Assembly (NCBI GenBank): GCA_965228955.1
Contig: OZ245848.1
Coordinates: forward strand, 2,108,001-2,172,000
Direction of reading: 5' to 3'
DNA length: 64,000 nt
From: JANSWY01 sp965228955
GTDB taxonomy: Bacteria; Bacteroidota; Bacteroidia; Cytophagales; Cyclobacteriaceae
This document shows, piece by piece, positions 44,099-54,074 of the stretch; the stretch's first letter is position 1; each line of letters begins with the position of its first letter. The translations under genes were made by a program, and so were the position numbers. The notes under the pieces were generated by a model that saw only the letters and a list, made by a program, of their open reading frames with translations, made no database searches and had not been told where the DNA came from.

Positions 44099-44278
44099 GT
44101 AATATATATTGAAAAAATGAAATTAAATCTTATTTAAGTTCAATAAATAACTATATTTAGCTAAAAGTACTAACCAGTATGTAATTAGAAACTAAAGTAC
44201 TTGTTAACTAATTATTGGATGATAGAATAGTAATGAACGTTATCAGAGCAAGAATATATTCAACATACTAAATAGTAT

Positions 44279-44827
44279 TTATTTCCAGGCATCACGTACT
44301 TTATCTACTATATCCTGCATTTTTGATTCAGTATATTTACCATAAGTAGTGTAGATAATTTTGCCTTGGGGGTCAAGTACAAAGAAGTAGGGTAGGTCTT
44401 TTCCCTGGAATTGAAGTTCTTTTTTATACCGCTTTAATTCACCCTTATAGAATAGCACATAAGGGAGAAGTTTTGGGTCGATTGTCTCTTTTACCTTGTT
44501 CATTACAGATTGATAGGCAGGTCTTTTAGCTCCAGTAAACATGGGAACAAAGTACAAGTGAATATCATAGGTGCTCTGAAATAATGAAGGCTTTTCTGGT
44601 TTATAGAGAAACTGATAATAAGCTGGTCTGAACCAGGTTTTAAGGTGTTCTTCAGATTTTTTGGAATAAGCAAGGCCTATTATTGAGTATTTACCTACTA
44701 AGTCTTCAGGAATGTTGATCAGCTCGTTTGTAAGGCTTTCACCTTCCATTGGAGGAAATTGATTCCCCACTTGAGCCAGGATCGTTGATGAGCAAGAAAT
44801 TAAGATAGCAAGTATAAGAACTCTCAT
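44279..44827 (-). CDS. secreted thioredoxin-fold protein without CxxC
   Basis: 182 residues with a signal peptide (cleaved near ILAQ). The segment LPYFFVLDPQGKIIYTTYGKY resembles the last strands of thioredoxin/TlpA-type domains, and the order of secondary structure fits, but there is no CxxC active site. It may belong to a redox-inactive thioredoxin-like family. The 250 bp upstream up to the ParA gene hold no gene. Alone on its strand. Confidence 0.75.
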   Translation of the reverse strand: MRVLILAILISCSSTILAQVGNQFPPMEGESLTNELINIPEDLVGKYSIIGLAYSKKSEEHLKTWFRPAYYQFLYKPEKPSLFQSTYDIHLYFVPMFTGAKRPAYQSVMNKVKETIDPKLLPYVLFYKGELKRYKKELQFQGKDLPYFFVLDPQGKIIYTTYGKYTESKMQDIVDKVRDAWK

Positions 44828-44915
44828 GATTTTAAGATTTGTATATGTAGTAAACTAATATATTGAATATAAATTATGATATTGAAGAAATTATCATCAT
44901 TTAAATATTCTAATT

Positions 44916-45320
44916 ATGTCTGCAGGTTATTCGAAAACTCCTTTAGGGAAAAAGTTAGGATACAAAGAAGGTTTTAGAGTTGCTTATATCAATCTGCCAG
45001 CTCATTACTTTGAATTATTTAGTGATTTACCGGAGGTAACGAAAGTAGATTTAAAGGAAGGAGACATTGATTTAATTCATGCATTCATTACCACCATACC
45101 GGAATTAGACACCTATGGCCCCATCATCAAAGAATCATTGAAGAAAACCGGAATGGTATGGTTCTCCTGGCCAAAGGGTTCATCAAAGATGCCAACAGAG
45201 TTAAATAGAGATCTCATCCGTACCAGGATATTAGATATTGGATTGGTGGATACAAAAGTATGTGCTGTAGACGAAGATTGGTCCGGCTTAAAGTTTGTGT
45301 ACCGGACCAAGGATCGTTAG
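44916..45320 (+). CDS. DUF3052 family protein
   Basis: 134 residues. Full family pattern: KTPLGKKLGYKEGFRVAYINLP, a central Asp/Leu-rich half, WFSWPKGSSKMPTELNRDLIRT and VCAVDEDWSGLKFVYR. Members of this family appear in many bacteria with no defined function; the WSWPK...LTR region suggests a small Rossmann-like fold. Monocistronic and convergent with the sensor gene at 45332. Confidence 0.9.
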   Translation: MSAGYSKTPLGKKLGYKEGFRVAYINLPAHYFELFSDLPEVTKVDLKEGDIDLIHAFITTIPELDTYGPIIKESLKKTGMVWFSWPKGSSKMPTELNRDLIRTRILDIGLVDTKVCAVDEDWSGLKFVYRTKDR

Positions 45321-45331
45321 TGTATTATGTT

Positions 45332-48133
45332 TTAGGAAGTAGCTGCCTGTTCAACTTCCTCTGAAGACGTATCCGTTGTATATCCTGCTCCTGTTTTCTT
45401 ACCCATCATTACGTATCTTAAGAAGCTCTCAAGTGGGAATACTAGCAAGGCGGTTCCAACATCAATTAAGAAATCAATTACAGGAGTACTTTTAATGTCA
45501 ACATAGGAAGCCATTGCTGATTGACAGAATTCAATGATCAGAATAAGCGTCAAAATAGAAAGCGCTGATTTTAAAATCCTATTAAACTTCCTTGTTTGGT
45601 TTAACCTTGATGAAATAACTACAAGTCCGCCAAACACAAATATCTGTAAGGCGTAGAACCAAGGTAATTGCCAATAAGGGGTTGCTACTTTAAAAGAAAT
45701 AGAATCTGCTTCTTCCACATTACCAAAGCTGTCTCTGGATTGAACAAACAATGTATAATCTCCCGGTGGTAGATAGCTGAAGTCTATTTGAGAGTTGTTT
45801 GTCCAGTCGGACCAGTGGTCGTTTATCCCCTCAAGTTTGTATTTGTATTCAGTGTTTAATAAACCTAGGTAGTCAGGCTTAGACATTTCAAATGAAAGGA
45901 AAGTGTTATCATATTTAATTGCCAGTTTTTTTCCACGCTCCAGAATACCATCAGTAGCTCTAATCTTTTTCAAGAATAATGGGTGTGACAAACTATCAAC
46001 CAATTCTTCGGTATGATCGTAAGCAAGCAAATCATTGTCACTGGTAATTAACCAGTATTTATCTAACTGTGAGTCGTACGTTATTTTTCTCAGGTTCGGG
46101 AATATTCCAAAGTATTTATGCGGTTTGACATCCCCATATTCTGAGATTTCATACCATTGTTTTCCGTTATAAATCCATGTGAAGTTTAGTGCGTCCTTGA
46201 AATAGTTGATTGGTAACTCTAGTTGAGCTTCCCATCTTTTATACGGTTCAATTTTTTCTTTTTTCTTGTCAAAGTAGAAATAGCCCTGTGTGTTGATGAA
46301 GAAGGTGGTGTCCTTCATGTTTGTCATTAAAATATCATCGAACCTGTGATTGTCTATAGGGTACTCATCCAAAACTTCAATTTCTTCTCCGGCATGAATC
46401 TTCATGATTTTTGAAGATCCGGCTAACCAGATGTCACCATTTCTATCCTGAAAAATGTCGAGGATAACATCATCAGGGTCCATTACAGACATTTCTACCC
46501 AAACATCATCATGAACTTCGTACAGTTTTACGGAGTGGTCATAAGTACTAAGAATTATTCTATGTACTTCAGCATCATCTTCAAGTATTTGGATAGCACT
46601 TATTGGTTCATCAACTACCACATGAGCGGAATCATCAATTTCGAAAAGCCCACTTGTGCTTGCCGCAAGTAAGTGATCATCAAATACTAATAGTTCCTTA
46701 CATTTTCCAGATGAGCCAGGAACCTTGCTATATTTATAAGTTATGTCTAAAGGAATCTTTTGCGTTCTCCGTACATATCTAAAGTTTCGTTCTGGTTTAG
46801 ATTTGACTTTCTTAACCTGCTGCCCATTTGCTACCAGGTCGTCAACTTTAGATTTGATTTTCTTTAAGAACCCTGGTTTATCACCATTTTGGGCTGTTTT
46901 GTCGTTTTTATTGTTTTTGTTTTTATTCTTACCAAATAACCTGTTGAACTTTCCTTTTTTCTCTTTTTTAGAGTCAGTGGTAGTTTGAGTAGTTTGCTTG
47001 GTATTACTCCTGGTAGGGGATTTTTTGGTTGGGCGGTTAATTCTTTGTGCTACGTAATATACTTTGTGAGCAAATGTTGTATCTCTGTCTACATAAAACA
47101 CACCAGAGCTAGTAGATAACCACAGCTTATCATGAAATCTGTTTACAGCAAGTAAATTCCCTTGAAGACCCGGTAAATGCGAATAGCTTTTTGCTGGAAA
47201 TGATGGAAGGATTCTTGATAAACCGTACTCATGTGAAACCCAAACACCCTGTTCTTTATCAACATGAGCTGCGTATATTTCATTATCTGGCAAACCTCTG
47301 GAATTATCTAGTATTTCCAGATATTCCGGATCCTTCGCATTGATGAATACGCACCCAAAGTCCAATGTTGAGCACATGATGATATCTTCATTAACCCATT
47401 TGATATCTATTGCTGAGATACCAAGTTCATCAAATGAATTATTGATAGGATAAGAAACTAATGTGTCGGGTTTTACATCATACAATAATCCATCGAATCC
47501 TAATGCTACATTCGTTCCTTCATTTGAAATGATTTGAGCAATTCTGGAATCTCCGTTGAATTGTTCGGTAGTAACTAAATTTTCTCCCTGAACTTTAAAT
47601 AATTCTGAATCTGTATTGATATACATTTCATTATTCAACATGAAAATGTTCAGGAAATTATCATGGATAGTTTTTGATATAACTCCATCATTTGGGTTGT
47701 AAATGAATAGCGATTTATCACTTAAGAAGAATATTTTTCCGTCGTGGAACTTTGTTTGATAAAATAGCTCAGACGTTGAGTCGGTTTCATATAACGGGGT
47801 ATAGTGAATATTGTAGTCTTTCCAGTTAATCACTCCAAATCCATTTATGCAACCAACAAAGAGTTGATTGGATGAATCTGCAGCCAGTGAAAGCGCCGCT
47901 GAAGGAGTATGATAGTAATCCCAGATTTTTCCATCATACTGGAAGACCCCAAGATTATTTGCCATACTTAGCAAACCATTGTTGTCGGAGATTATCTCGA
48001 AGTTTATTCCTTCGGAATGTCCTGATTCCCGGATATGATTGTTGACTAAAAAACTGCCTTTTTGCGCATATACAGATTGAGATAATACGACAAATAGGCT
48101 TAACAGTATTAAGCGAGTTAGGTGCGTATGCAT
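45332..48133 (-). CDS. YYY/propeller sensor-type protein without kinase domain
   Basis: 933 residues. Signal peptide, then a two-component-regulator propeller (repeats such as ISDNNGLLSMANNLGVFQYDG), interrupted by a lysine- and asparagine-rich low-complexity stretch at about 366-450, then a Y_Y_Y domain (YKYKLEGINDHWSDWTNNSQ, DYTLFVQSRDSFGN) and four membrane helices with a short tail. Hybrid kinases of Bacteroidota have this extracellular part but continue into a histidine kinase; here the C-terminus is a membrane module and ends AATS. It is thus a sensor without output, or one that signals through partner membrane proteins (inference). Confidence 0.85.
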   Translation of the reverse strand: MHTHLTRLILLSLFVVLSQSVYAQKGSFLVNNHIRESGHSEGINFEIISDNNGLLSMANNLGVFQYDGKIWDYYHTPSAALSLAADSSNQLFVGCINGFGVINWKDYNIHYTPLYETDSTSELFYQTKFHDGKIFFLSDKSLFIYNPNDGVISKTIHDNFLNIFMLNNEMYINTDSELFKVQGENLVTTEQFNGDSRIAQIISNEGTNVALGFDGLLYDVKPDTLVSYPINNSFDELGISAIDIKWVNEDIIMCSTLDFGCVFINAKDPEYLEILDNSRGLPDNEIYAAHVDKEQGVWVSHEYGLSRILPSFPAKSYSHLPGLQGNLLAVNRFHDKLWLSTSSGVFYVDRDTTFAHKVYYVAQRINRPTKKSPTRSNTKQTTQTTTDSKKEKKGKFNRLFGKNKNKNNKNDKTAQNGDKPGFLKKIKSKVDDLVANGQQVKKVKSKPERNFRYVRRTQKIPLDITYKYSKVPGSSGKCKELLVFDDHLLAASTSGLFEIDDSAHVVVDEPISAIQILEDDAEVHRIILSTYDHSVKLYEVHDDVWVEMSVMDPDDVILDIFQDRNGDIWLAGSSKIMKIHAGEEIEVLDEYPIDNHRFDDILMTNMKDTTFFINTQGYFYFDKKKEKIEPYKRWEAQLELPINYFKDALNFTWIYNGKQWYEISEYGDVKPHKYFGIFPNLRKITYDSQLDKYWLITSDNDLLAYDHTEELVDSLSHPLFLKKIRATDGILERGKKLAIKYDNTFLSFEMSKPDYLGLLNTEYKYKLEGINDHWSDWTNNSQIDFSYLPPGDYTLFVQSRDSFGNVEEADSISFKVATPYWQLPWFYALQIFVFGGLVVISSRLNQTRKFNRILKSALSILTLILIIEFCQSAMASYVDIKSTPVIDFLIDVGTALLVFPLESFLRYVMMGKKTGAGYTTDTSSEEVEQAATS

Positions 48134-48311
48134 TAGCGATTTAACCTTTAGTTCGTGAAAGAATAACTAAAATCGTTTTCCCGTTAGGCTGGATAGGAAA
48201 TCTCTACAAGTTAAACATAATCGTGAAATTATACCACCTCTTCCGGGGTAGACTATTGTTTCAATCAAGCATGGCAAAAAAAATAACTTTCTGTTAACGC
48301 ATTATGGAATC

Positions 48312-49358
48312 CTAAGCTTCAAAAACGTTTGAATACTTGGCCCACCAAAGAGGGTCTGTTTCTGTAGTTTCAATGGTTACCCATTCTCCGGGTTGAGGAG
48401 TAACCAAATTCAATGAAGATTGCTGGTCAAGCTTGACTAATCGTTCCATTGGATCATACCAACTATGTAATGCAAGATCAAAAGTGCCCCAGTGGATTGG
48501 GAAGAAGCGTCCTTTTCCAAGCATTTCATATGCTTCAACTGCCTCTTCAGGGTTTAAATGAATATCATGCCATAAATCATGATATGCTCCAATTGGCATG
48601 ATGGATAAATCAAAAGGTCCCATTCTGTCGCCAATTTCCTGGAAGCCATCAAATATTCCAGAATCACCACCGAAATAGATTTTCTGTTGCCCTACTTCAA
48701 TTACATATGATGCCCAAAGTGTATTGTCTCTTTTTAAGTATCTGCCACTAAAGTGCCTTGCTGGAGTAGAAGTAAACTTATATGGTCCAACTGAAGTTTC
48801 TTGCCACCAATCAAGCTCAATGATGCGCTCACGCTTTACACCCCAATGCACCAAACTTGCTCCAACACCTATCGGTACAACGAACTTTTCAACCTTATCT
48901 TTTATGATTTTGATAGTACGGTAATCCATATGATCGTAATGATCATGGGACAGAATAACGGCTTTAATACTGGGAATATCTTTTGGGTTAATAGGGGATG
49001 GGTTATATCTTTTTGGTCCCATAAAGTTGAACGGGGATGCTCTTTCACCCAGCATTGGATCTAATAATATATACTCTCCCTGATAGTGAATTGCTAATGC
49101 TGCATGACCTAACCAATTGATATGGATACCATCTTCATTCAAGATGTTCTTATTGGTTTCCGAAAAATTGTAGCTGTCTAAAGGAGCTGCCTCAACCTTC
49201 CTGTTAATATATGATTTAATGATTTTAGGAAGGCTACCAAAGCCAGCACTATATGTGTCTACTACATTAACAAATCTCTTTCCATCATGTTGCAATGCAT
49301 TGGATACAGTTTCTTTTGTGGGAGCCTTCCCCAATGCAGGGTTGAAATATTTTACCAT
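48312..49358 (-). CDS. MBL-fold metallohydrolase (UlaG/NAPE-PLD-like)
   Basis: 348 residues, no signal peptide. Metal site HDHYDH (H138, H140, D142, H143), further GGDSG and GAYHD and a final HWGTF. The long N-terminus (about 75 residues before the first strand) and the order of motifs resemble the NAPE-PLD-related MBL enzymes, which cleave phosphodiesters of lipids. Substrate unproven. Monocistronic. Confidence 0.93.
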   Translation of the reverse strand: MVKYFNPALGKAPTKETVSNALQHDGKRFVNVVDTYSAGFGSLPKIIKSYINRKVEAAPLDSYNFSETNKNILNEDGIHINWLGHAALAIHYQGEYILLDPMLGERASPFNFMGPKRYNPSPINPKDIPSIKAVILSHDHYDHMDYRTIKIIKDKVEKFVVPIGVGASLVHWGVKRERIIELDWWQETSVGPYKFTSTPARHFSGRYLKRDNTLWASYVIEVGQQKIYFGGDSGIFDGFQEIGDRMGPFDLSIMPIGAYHDLWHDIHLNPEEAVEAYEMLGKGRFFPIHWGTFDLALHSWYDPMERLVKLDQQSSLNLVTPQPGEWVTIETTETDPLWWAKYSNVFEA

Positions 49359-49528
49359 GTTAACTCTAATAATTAATCTATTCGTGTACCGGGTTCATGA
49401 CGAACAATCCAGCTTTATATTTTGTCATTGGTGAATATACAACTTGGATAATTTTCATATGTTTTGAGTTACTTTTTATGATTATTTCATTATTATCACC
49501 CTTTATAACCAAACGCACTAGTTGAAAT

Positions 49529-50230
49529 ATGGCGGAATCCATTGTGATTGTTGAAGATGAGCCAATCATTGCTGAAGATATCGCATTTACTCTTGAATCA
49601 CTGGGTTATGTGGTGAAAGATATCTTTGATAATGCTTCTGATACACTGGAATCTTTGAAGTTAGAGAAGCCTGACCTAATGTTGCTTGATATCAATATCG
49701 AAGGTGACAAGGACGGTATAGAATTGGCCAAAATCATAAAGAAAGAACACAAAGTTCCATTCGTTTTTTTGACCTCATATTATGACGATGCGACCTTGGA
49801 TAGAGCCATCCCCATGGAACCATCTGGCTACATCGTAAAGCCATTTGATAAAAAGGATTTGAAGGTTAATATCGAATTAGCAATCATCAAATCCCAACAA
49901 ACTCAAAAACAGCCAGTAGGAGAGAAGTTTTTTGTAAAACAGGACACTGAGCTATTGGCCATAAATCAATCAGATATACATTTCGTTGAAGCTTATGATA
50001 ATTATTGCAATATTTATACTGCTTCCAATAAGTACTTGATTAGCCATACTTTGAAAAGTGTAGAGAGCAAGTTGGACCCAGTTAGATTCATTAGAGTTCA
50101 TAAGTCCTATTTGGTAAACTACGATAAAATCACTTCAATTTCAGAAGGGTTTCTTTATCTAAACAAGCACCAAATTTCTATTGGTAAAGTATATAAACAG
50201 GAATTGTTCGCTCGATTGAGTGTTCTTTGA
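49529..50230 (+). CDS. LytTR-family response regulator, orphan
   Basis: 233 residues. Receiver (1-120) with E9-D10-E11, phospho-acceptor D54 (LLDINIEGD) and YIVKPF; LytTR domain about 130-233. No kinase adjoins; the nearest sensor-like gene is the YYY protein at 45332, which has no kinase domain. Similar in plan to the regulator at 21687. Converges closely with the gene at 50235 (4-bp gap). Confidence 0.93.
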   Translation: MAESIVIVEDEPIIAEDIAFTLESLGYVVKDIFDNASDTLESLKLEKPDLMLLDINIEGDKDGIELAKIIKKEHKVPFVFLTSYYDDATLDRAIPMEPSGYIVKPFDKKDLKVNIELAIIKSQQTQKQPVGEKFFVKQDTELLAINQSDIHFVEAYDNYCNIYTASNKYLISHTLKSVESKLDPVRFIRVHKSYLVNYDKITSISEGFLYLNKHQISIGKVYKQELFARLSVL

Positions 50231-50234
50231 AATT

Positions 50235-52211
50235 TTATTCAACCACAAACCTGGATTTATAGATTCCTTCTTCAAAATGAATATTGATGTGATACACTCC
50301 TGCCTGAAGGCCTGAAACATTGATCTGCACTTGATTGTCAGATTTCTTTTCGGACATATTTGATGTAACTAATCTTCCAGTCGTATCAAAGATTGAAATG
50401 TTATTGATTTTACCCATTTGCTGAAAACCATCTAAATTTAATTTATGGGCAGCAGGAATAGGGTAGAGGTTGATTGGTTTCATCAGCTCATTTGCGGAAG
50501 TGATTCTTAAAGAAAGCTCATAATCAATTACATCATTACCACATTCATTGGTTGCAACAAATTGAATCGTGTATTCTCCGAAATCGTTATAAGTATGAGA
50601 AGGTGCTCTTTGATTTACTGTCTCAGACCCGTCTCCAAAATTCCAACTGAAGGATTCCGAGTGGAATGATCTGTTGATTACATTTACCACAAGATCATCT
50701 GCAATTACGTCAATATCACCCACTGGTAACGGGTTGACTGTAAAGACAGCTTCGGAAGTGAAAATTTCTGTGGTGCCGTCTGAAATTATACATCGCACCG
50801 GTACTTCATGTAGTTCAAGACTTATATCGCTTAATGTAAGTGTGTTTGTGGAAAACCCGCTTGCGTTATCTTCAGTACTAATATCCACGAAAGTCTCGCC
50901 ATTAAAAATTTGCCAGTTGTAAGTGAGATTGTCTCCAACTACTTCAATTGAAATCTCAACATCTGAACCCTCACAAACTTCCATATTTTCAATATCTCTG
51001 GTGATATAAAAGTTTAAATTGGCTCTTAGAAGAAATAATCCTCTATTGATATCACTTACAGCAATTACACCACTTTCGAAGTATGGGTAATTACTCCAGG
51101 TACCCTCGGTTTGTGTATTATCATTTTCTGGGTGTGTATCGAAGAATGCCACTTCAAAAACTGAGGCATCTGCTATATTGTCAAGGTTCAGTATTCTTAA
51201 CCCGGAATTGTAGTTAGACATATAGACATGTCCATCATGTACATACAAGTTGTGATCAATTGCGTTACTATTGCCATAGTAATTTCCTAGCAAAGTTGGA
51301 TTGTCAAGATCTGTGAAATCCCAAAGAAGTGTTCTGGTTTGAATACCTTGCTGAGCCTCGTCCAGTTCATCATTAGAAAGAAAGTATTTATGATCTTCAG
51401 TTAACCACCCTTGGTGAGTGTAAGCTGATCCACCATATCCAATTGTAGATATTTGAATAGGGTTATTCTTGTCGGTAACATCAACTATTGTTACGGCATC
51501 CTCATTGCTGTTGAAGCAAATTTCTTTTCCTACGTAGTTAGTATCAGGTCCATTATAAATTACGCATTGAGCGTCATGAGTATACCCGTCATCATCAAAA
51601 CAACCAGCATAAGTAGGGTTCAGGGGATCTTGTATGTTGATCATGTGCAAACCACCTCCATTACAACCGCTTCCGGTTGAACCTACAGCAAAAGCAAATC
51701 CAGTCTCTTCGTTAATAACGATATTGTGAGCATTACTTACACCATCATAATGGGCATCTTCAGTAAACATTTCTGGTGCATCAGTAACATCTCGTAACCT
51801 TGTGAGGTCGAATACTTGCATTCCGTGACCAGAAGCTTCATTGACAATAAATGCATGATTGTTATACACTTTTATATCCCTCCACAATGAATTCCTTCCT
51901 TCATGCGAATCCAAATGGCCCACCACCACAGGAAACTCAGGATCAGAAATGTCAACGAAGGTAGTTCCGTTTGGTAGTCCTATGATTACATACTCTGTTC
52001 CGCTATCCGGGTCCGTCCATCCCCAAATATCATTAGCCCAGGTACCACCCAAAATTTCAGAAAATAAACTTTGCGGGTTTACATGAGCAACAAGTGAAAC
52101 ATTGCCACATGGGTAATCTCCAGCCATACCTTGTTCACAAGGAGTAGTCTGTGCAATGGTTGAATTATAAGTAATTACTACTAGAAAAAATACAATTACG
52201 GATCGGATCAT
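50235..52211 (-). CDS. choice-of-anchor B family T9SS cargo protein with PKD domain
   Basis: 658 residues. Signal peptide (1-20, IAQT); LVIVD-type propeller repeats typical of choice-of-anchor B proteins (about 30-400; for example TTFVDISDPEFPVVVG and MQVFDLTRL); an Ig-like module; a PKD domain about 500-570 (FSWNFGDGSETV, PSHTYNDFGEY); and a T9SS type A sorting domain at the end (LYPIPAAHKLNL, NISIFDTTGRLV, INVSGLQAGVYHI and a final RFVVE). It is therefore exported across the outer membrane by type IX secretion. Its role on the surface is unknown. Confidence 0.93.
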   Translation of the reverse strand: MIRSVIVFFLVVITYNSTIAQTTPCEQGMAGDYPCGNVSLVAHVNPQSLFSEILGGTWANDIWGWTDPDSGTEYVIIGLPNGTTFVDISDPEFPVVVGHLDSHEGRNSLWRDIKVYNNHAFIVNEASGHGMQVFDLTRLRDVTDAPEMFTEDAHYDGVSNAHNIVINEETGFAFAVGSTGSGCNGGGLHMINIQDPLNPTYAGCFDDDGYTHDAQCVIYNGPDTNYVGKEICFNSNEDAVTIVDVTDKNNPIQISTIGYGGSAYTHQGWLTEDHKYFLSNDELDEAQQGIQTRTLLWDFTDLDNPTLLGNYYGNSNAIDHNLYVHDGHVYMSNYNSGLRILNLDNIADASVFEVAFFDTHPENDNTQTEGTWSNYPYFESGVIAVSDINRGLFLLRANLNFYITRDIENMEVCEGSDVEISIEVVGDNLTYNWQIFNGETFVDISTEDNASGFSTNTLTLSDISLELHEVPVRCIISDGTTEIFTSEAVFTVNPLPVGDIDVIADDLVVNVINRSFHSESFSWNFGDGSETVNQRAPSHTYNDFGEYTIQFVATNECGNDVIDYELSLRITSANELMKPINLYPIPAAHKLNLDGFQQMGKINNISIFDTTGRLVTSNMSEKKSDNQVQINVSGLQAGVYHINIHFEEGIYKSRFVVE

Positions 52212-52348
52212 TTTATTTCATTTAAGAATAGATGTGAATTTCACCCATGGTTCTATTACAACTTTATTCTACGAAACCCTAAATATTGGAAACAATTTAG
52301 CTTCGCAAGCCGTTATGCGTCATCCAGTAGTAATTACCACAAAGAATC

Positions 52349-52780
52349 TTAAAGGATTACAACTTTATCCATAACGTCACCTTGTCTGATATCATCAATA
52401 ACATCAAGGCCTTCTACTACTTTTCCAAATACAGTGTGATTTCTATCCAGGTGAGCAGTGTTCTCTCTGCTATGGCAAATGAAGAACTGAGATCCTCCAG
52501 TGTTTCTACCAGCATGAGCCATTGACATTACACCTCTATCATGATACTGATTGTCGCCATCTAATTCGCAATCAATTGAATAGCCAGGACCACCATTTCC
52601 AATTCCATTAGGACATCCTCCTTGAATTACAAAGTTTGGAATCACTCTATGAAAAGTTAATCCATCATAGAATCCTTTTTCAGCAAGGTCAACAAAGTTT
52701 TTTACAGTATTAGGAGCATCATTTTCAAAGAATTCAATCTTCATTACTCCTTTGTTAGTGTGAATTTCTGCTTTTTTCAT
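52349..52780 (-). CDS. cyclophilin-type peptidyl-prolyl isomerase
   Basis: 143 residues, cytoplasmic. Catalytic site FHRVIPNFVIQGGCP with Arg and the QFFICHSRENTAHLD region; it ends GDVMDKVVIL. Short form of PpiB-type cyclophilins. It assists protein folding by proline isomerisation. Located 40 bp after the receiver gene at 52820 on the same strand, possibly co-transcribed. Confidence 0.95.
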   Translation of the reverse strand: MKKAEIHTNKGVMKIEFFENDAPNTVKNFVDLAEKGFYDGLTFHRVIPNFVIQGGCPNGIGNGGPGYSIDCELDGDNQYHDRGVMSMAHAGRNTGGSQFFICHSRENTAHLDRNHTVFGKVVEGLDVIDDIRQGDVMDKVVIL

Positions 52781-52819
52781 TTTTTAGTTTTGTATGATGC
52801 TTCAAAGTTAAATTTAAAT

Positions 52820-53179
52820 CTATAGTCCCATAACTTCTTTGATAGCTTTTTCCAGTTGTTCTGGCTCTCTAAGATTTCCTTTGCTGATGAACTTGTCAAT
52901 TTCAATCTTTGGAAGTGAACTTTCAGTTACATGGCCCGAGATTACGATTATTCTTGGTCTAACTTCCAGCATCGCGATAGCTTCAAATCCATCCAGATAC
53001 GGCATTTCTATATCAAGTAACAAAAGATCTGGCTTTTGTTTGGTGATGGCCATTACACCAGCAACAGGATCGTCATATGCTCCTTTTAGTTCAATAAACT
53101 CTATTTCACTTAGATATACTTCCAGTGCTTTCAGAAATAATGGATCGTCCTCCATTACAATACAAGTGATTTTATCCAT
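52820..53179 (-). CDS. stand-alone receiver-domain protein
   Basis: 119 residues, a single REC domain: M9-E10-D11-D12 acidic pocket, phospho-acceptor D56 (LLLDIEMPYLDG) and the switch/Lys region (VISGHVTESS, ISKGN). No output domain, like CheY- or Spo0F-type relay proteins. Followed by the cyclophilin gene. Its kinase is not in the adjacent genes. Confidence 0.93.
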   Translation of the reverse strand: MDKITCIVMEDDPLFLKALEVYLSEIEFIELKGAYDDPVAGVMAITKQKPDLLLLDIEMPYLDGFEAIAMLEVRPRIIVISGHVTESSLPKIEIDKFISKGNLREPEQLEKAIKEVMGL

Positions 53180-53281
53180 TGGTTAGATTGATTATGTACT
53201 CTGGTTCGGTATTGTAATGATAAACATTTTAAATGACTGGAATGACTTCAATTAGGAGGTGTTTAGGGGAATGCATAAAAA

Positions 53282-53311
53282 AAACGGATCACTTCCTACA
53301 GTAATCCGTTT
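53282..53311 (-). terminator. rho-independent terminator of the receiver gene at 53347
   Basis: AAACGGAT / ATCCGTTT (53282-53289, 53304-53311) with a 14-nt loop and a minus-strand T-run (plus-strand A-run at 53277-53284). Located 36 bp after the stop codon of the minus-strand gene. Confidence 0.85.
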
Positions 53312-53346
53312 AGAGCATATAAAGGTGTGCGTTTTAGATGAAATGC

Positions 53347-53784
53347 TTATTTCGTCCCAACGCTCGAGTTTAAATTCTTTTGATATTGTTCCTCTGCCCG
53401 AGTAAATATTTCAATTAGTTCCTGTTCAATAAATGGTTTTTCAACGGTCTCGAAGATGTTGTACTTCTCTACAGCTTCAGCAATCTTAGGAGTATCCGTC
53501 ATTCCACTCAATATAATTTTGACTGTTTTTGGATGGTCTTCACTTATCTTGGCTAAGAAGTCTGTTCCTCTCATTGCAGGCATATTCTGATCAGTAATTA
53601 GAATATGGATATCCTCCTTGTCCATGGTGTTGAGTGCATCTTCCACTGTAATGGCTGTGAACACTTTATATTTTCTTCTGAAGATAATTTTGAATATCCT
53701 CAGATTCTGATGTTCATCATCCACATATAATATCTTCGTATTACTTTTCTCCTGGGAGTCGATTTGTGCTCCTTTTAAATTCAT
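53347..53784 (-). CDS. response regulator receiver protein
   Basis: 145 residues. Receiver domain about 16-130 with phospho-acceptor D65 (LITDQNMPAMRG) and the Lys in VEKPF. The DQNMPxM form is typical of receivers attached to HD-GYP or cyclase outputs, but here the protein ends after a short helix (EEQYQKNLNSSVGTK). Another single-domain relay protein, separated from the gene at 52820 by a terminator, so independently transcribed. Confidence 0.92.
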   Translation of the reverse strand: MNLKGAQIDSQEKSNTKILYVDDEHQNLRIFKIIFRRKYKVFTAITVEDALNTMDKEDIHILITDQNMPAMRGTDFLAKISEDHPKTVKIILSGMTDTPKIAEAVEKYNIFETVEKPFIEQELIEIFTRAEEQYQKNLNSSVGTK

Positions 53785-53981
53785 TAACCGTTGTAAGCTA
53801 AGTCCTTATTGTTTTCATAACTATGATTTGAAATTAAGCAATAAATCGACTTCCACAGTTTCTATTCGATCAATACCATTATATTCTCGATGGGCACCTA
53901 TTTTTTATCTTTTTGGTATTTTGGTAAATCTGAATTTATGTGGTTTTTATTCCCACTGAAACCTACATTTTCCCCGCTCAG

Positions 53982-53997
53982 TAGGCATAAATGCCTA
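53982..53997. promoter_or_regulatory. inverted repeat upstream of the MaoC gene
   Basis: TAGGCAT-AA-ATGCCTA, 7-bp arms with a 2-nt centre, 77 bp before the MaoC start in the 290-bp divergent intergenic region. Possible operator; no long T-run follows, so a terminator is unlikely. Confidence 0.5.
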
Positions 53998-54074
53998 TGG
54001 TTTTGTGCGAAAAAATGGTGTTTAAGTGTAAAAAAATGATCTATTTTGTGGCACCATAAAAACCTTATTAATAT

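Noticed and set aside
44279..44827. Thiol-disulfide oxidoreductase
   Set aside because: Thioredoxin-like fold is plausible but the CxxC pair is missing.
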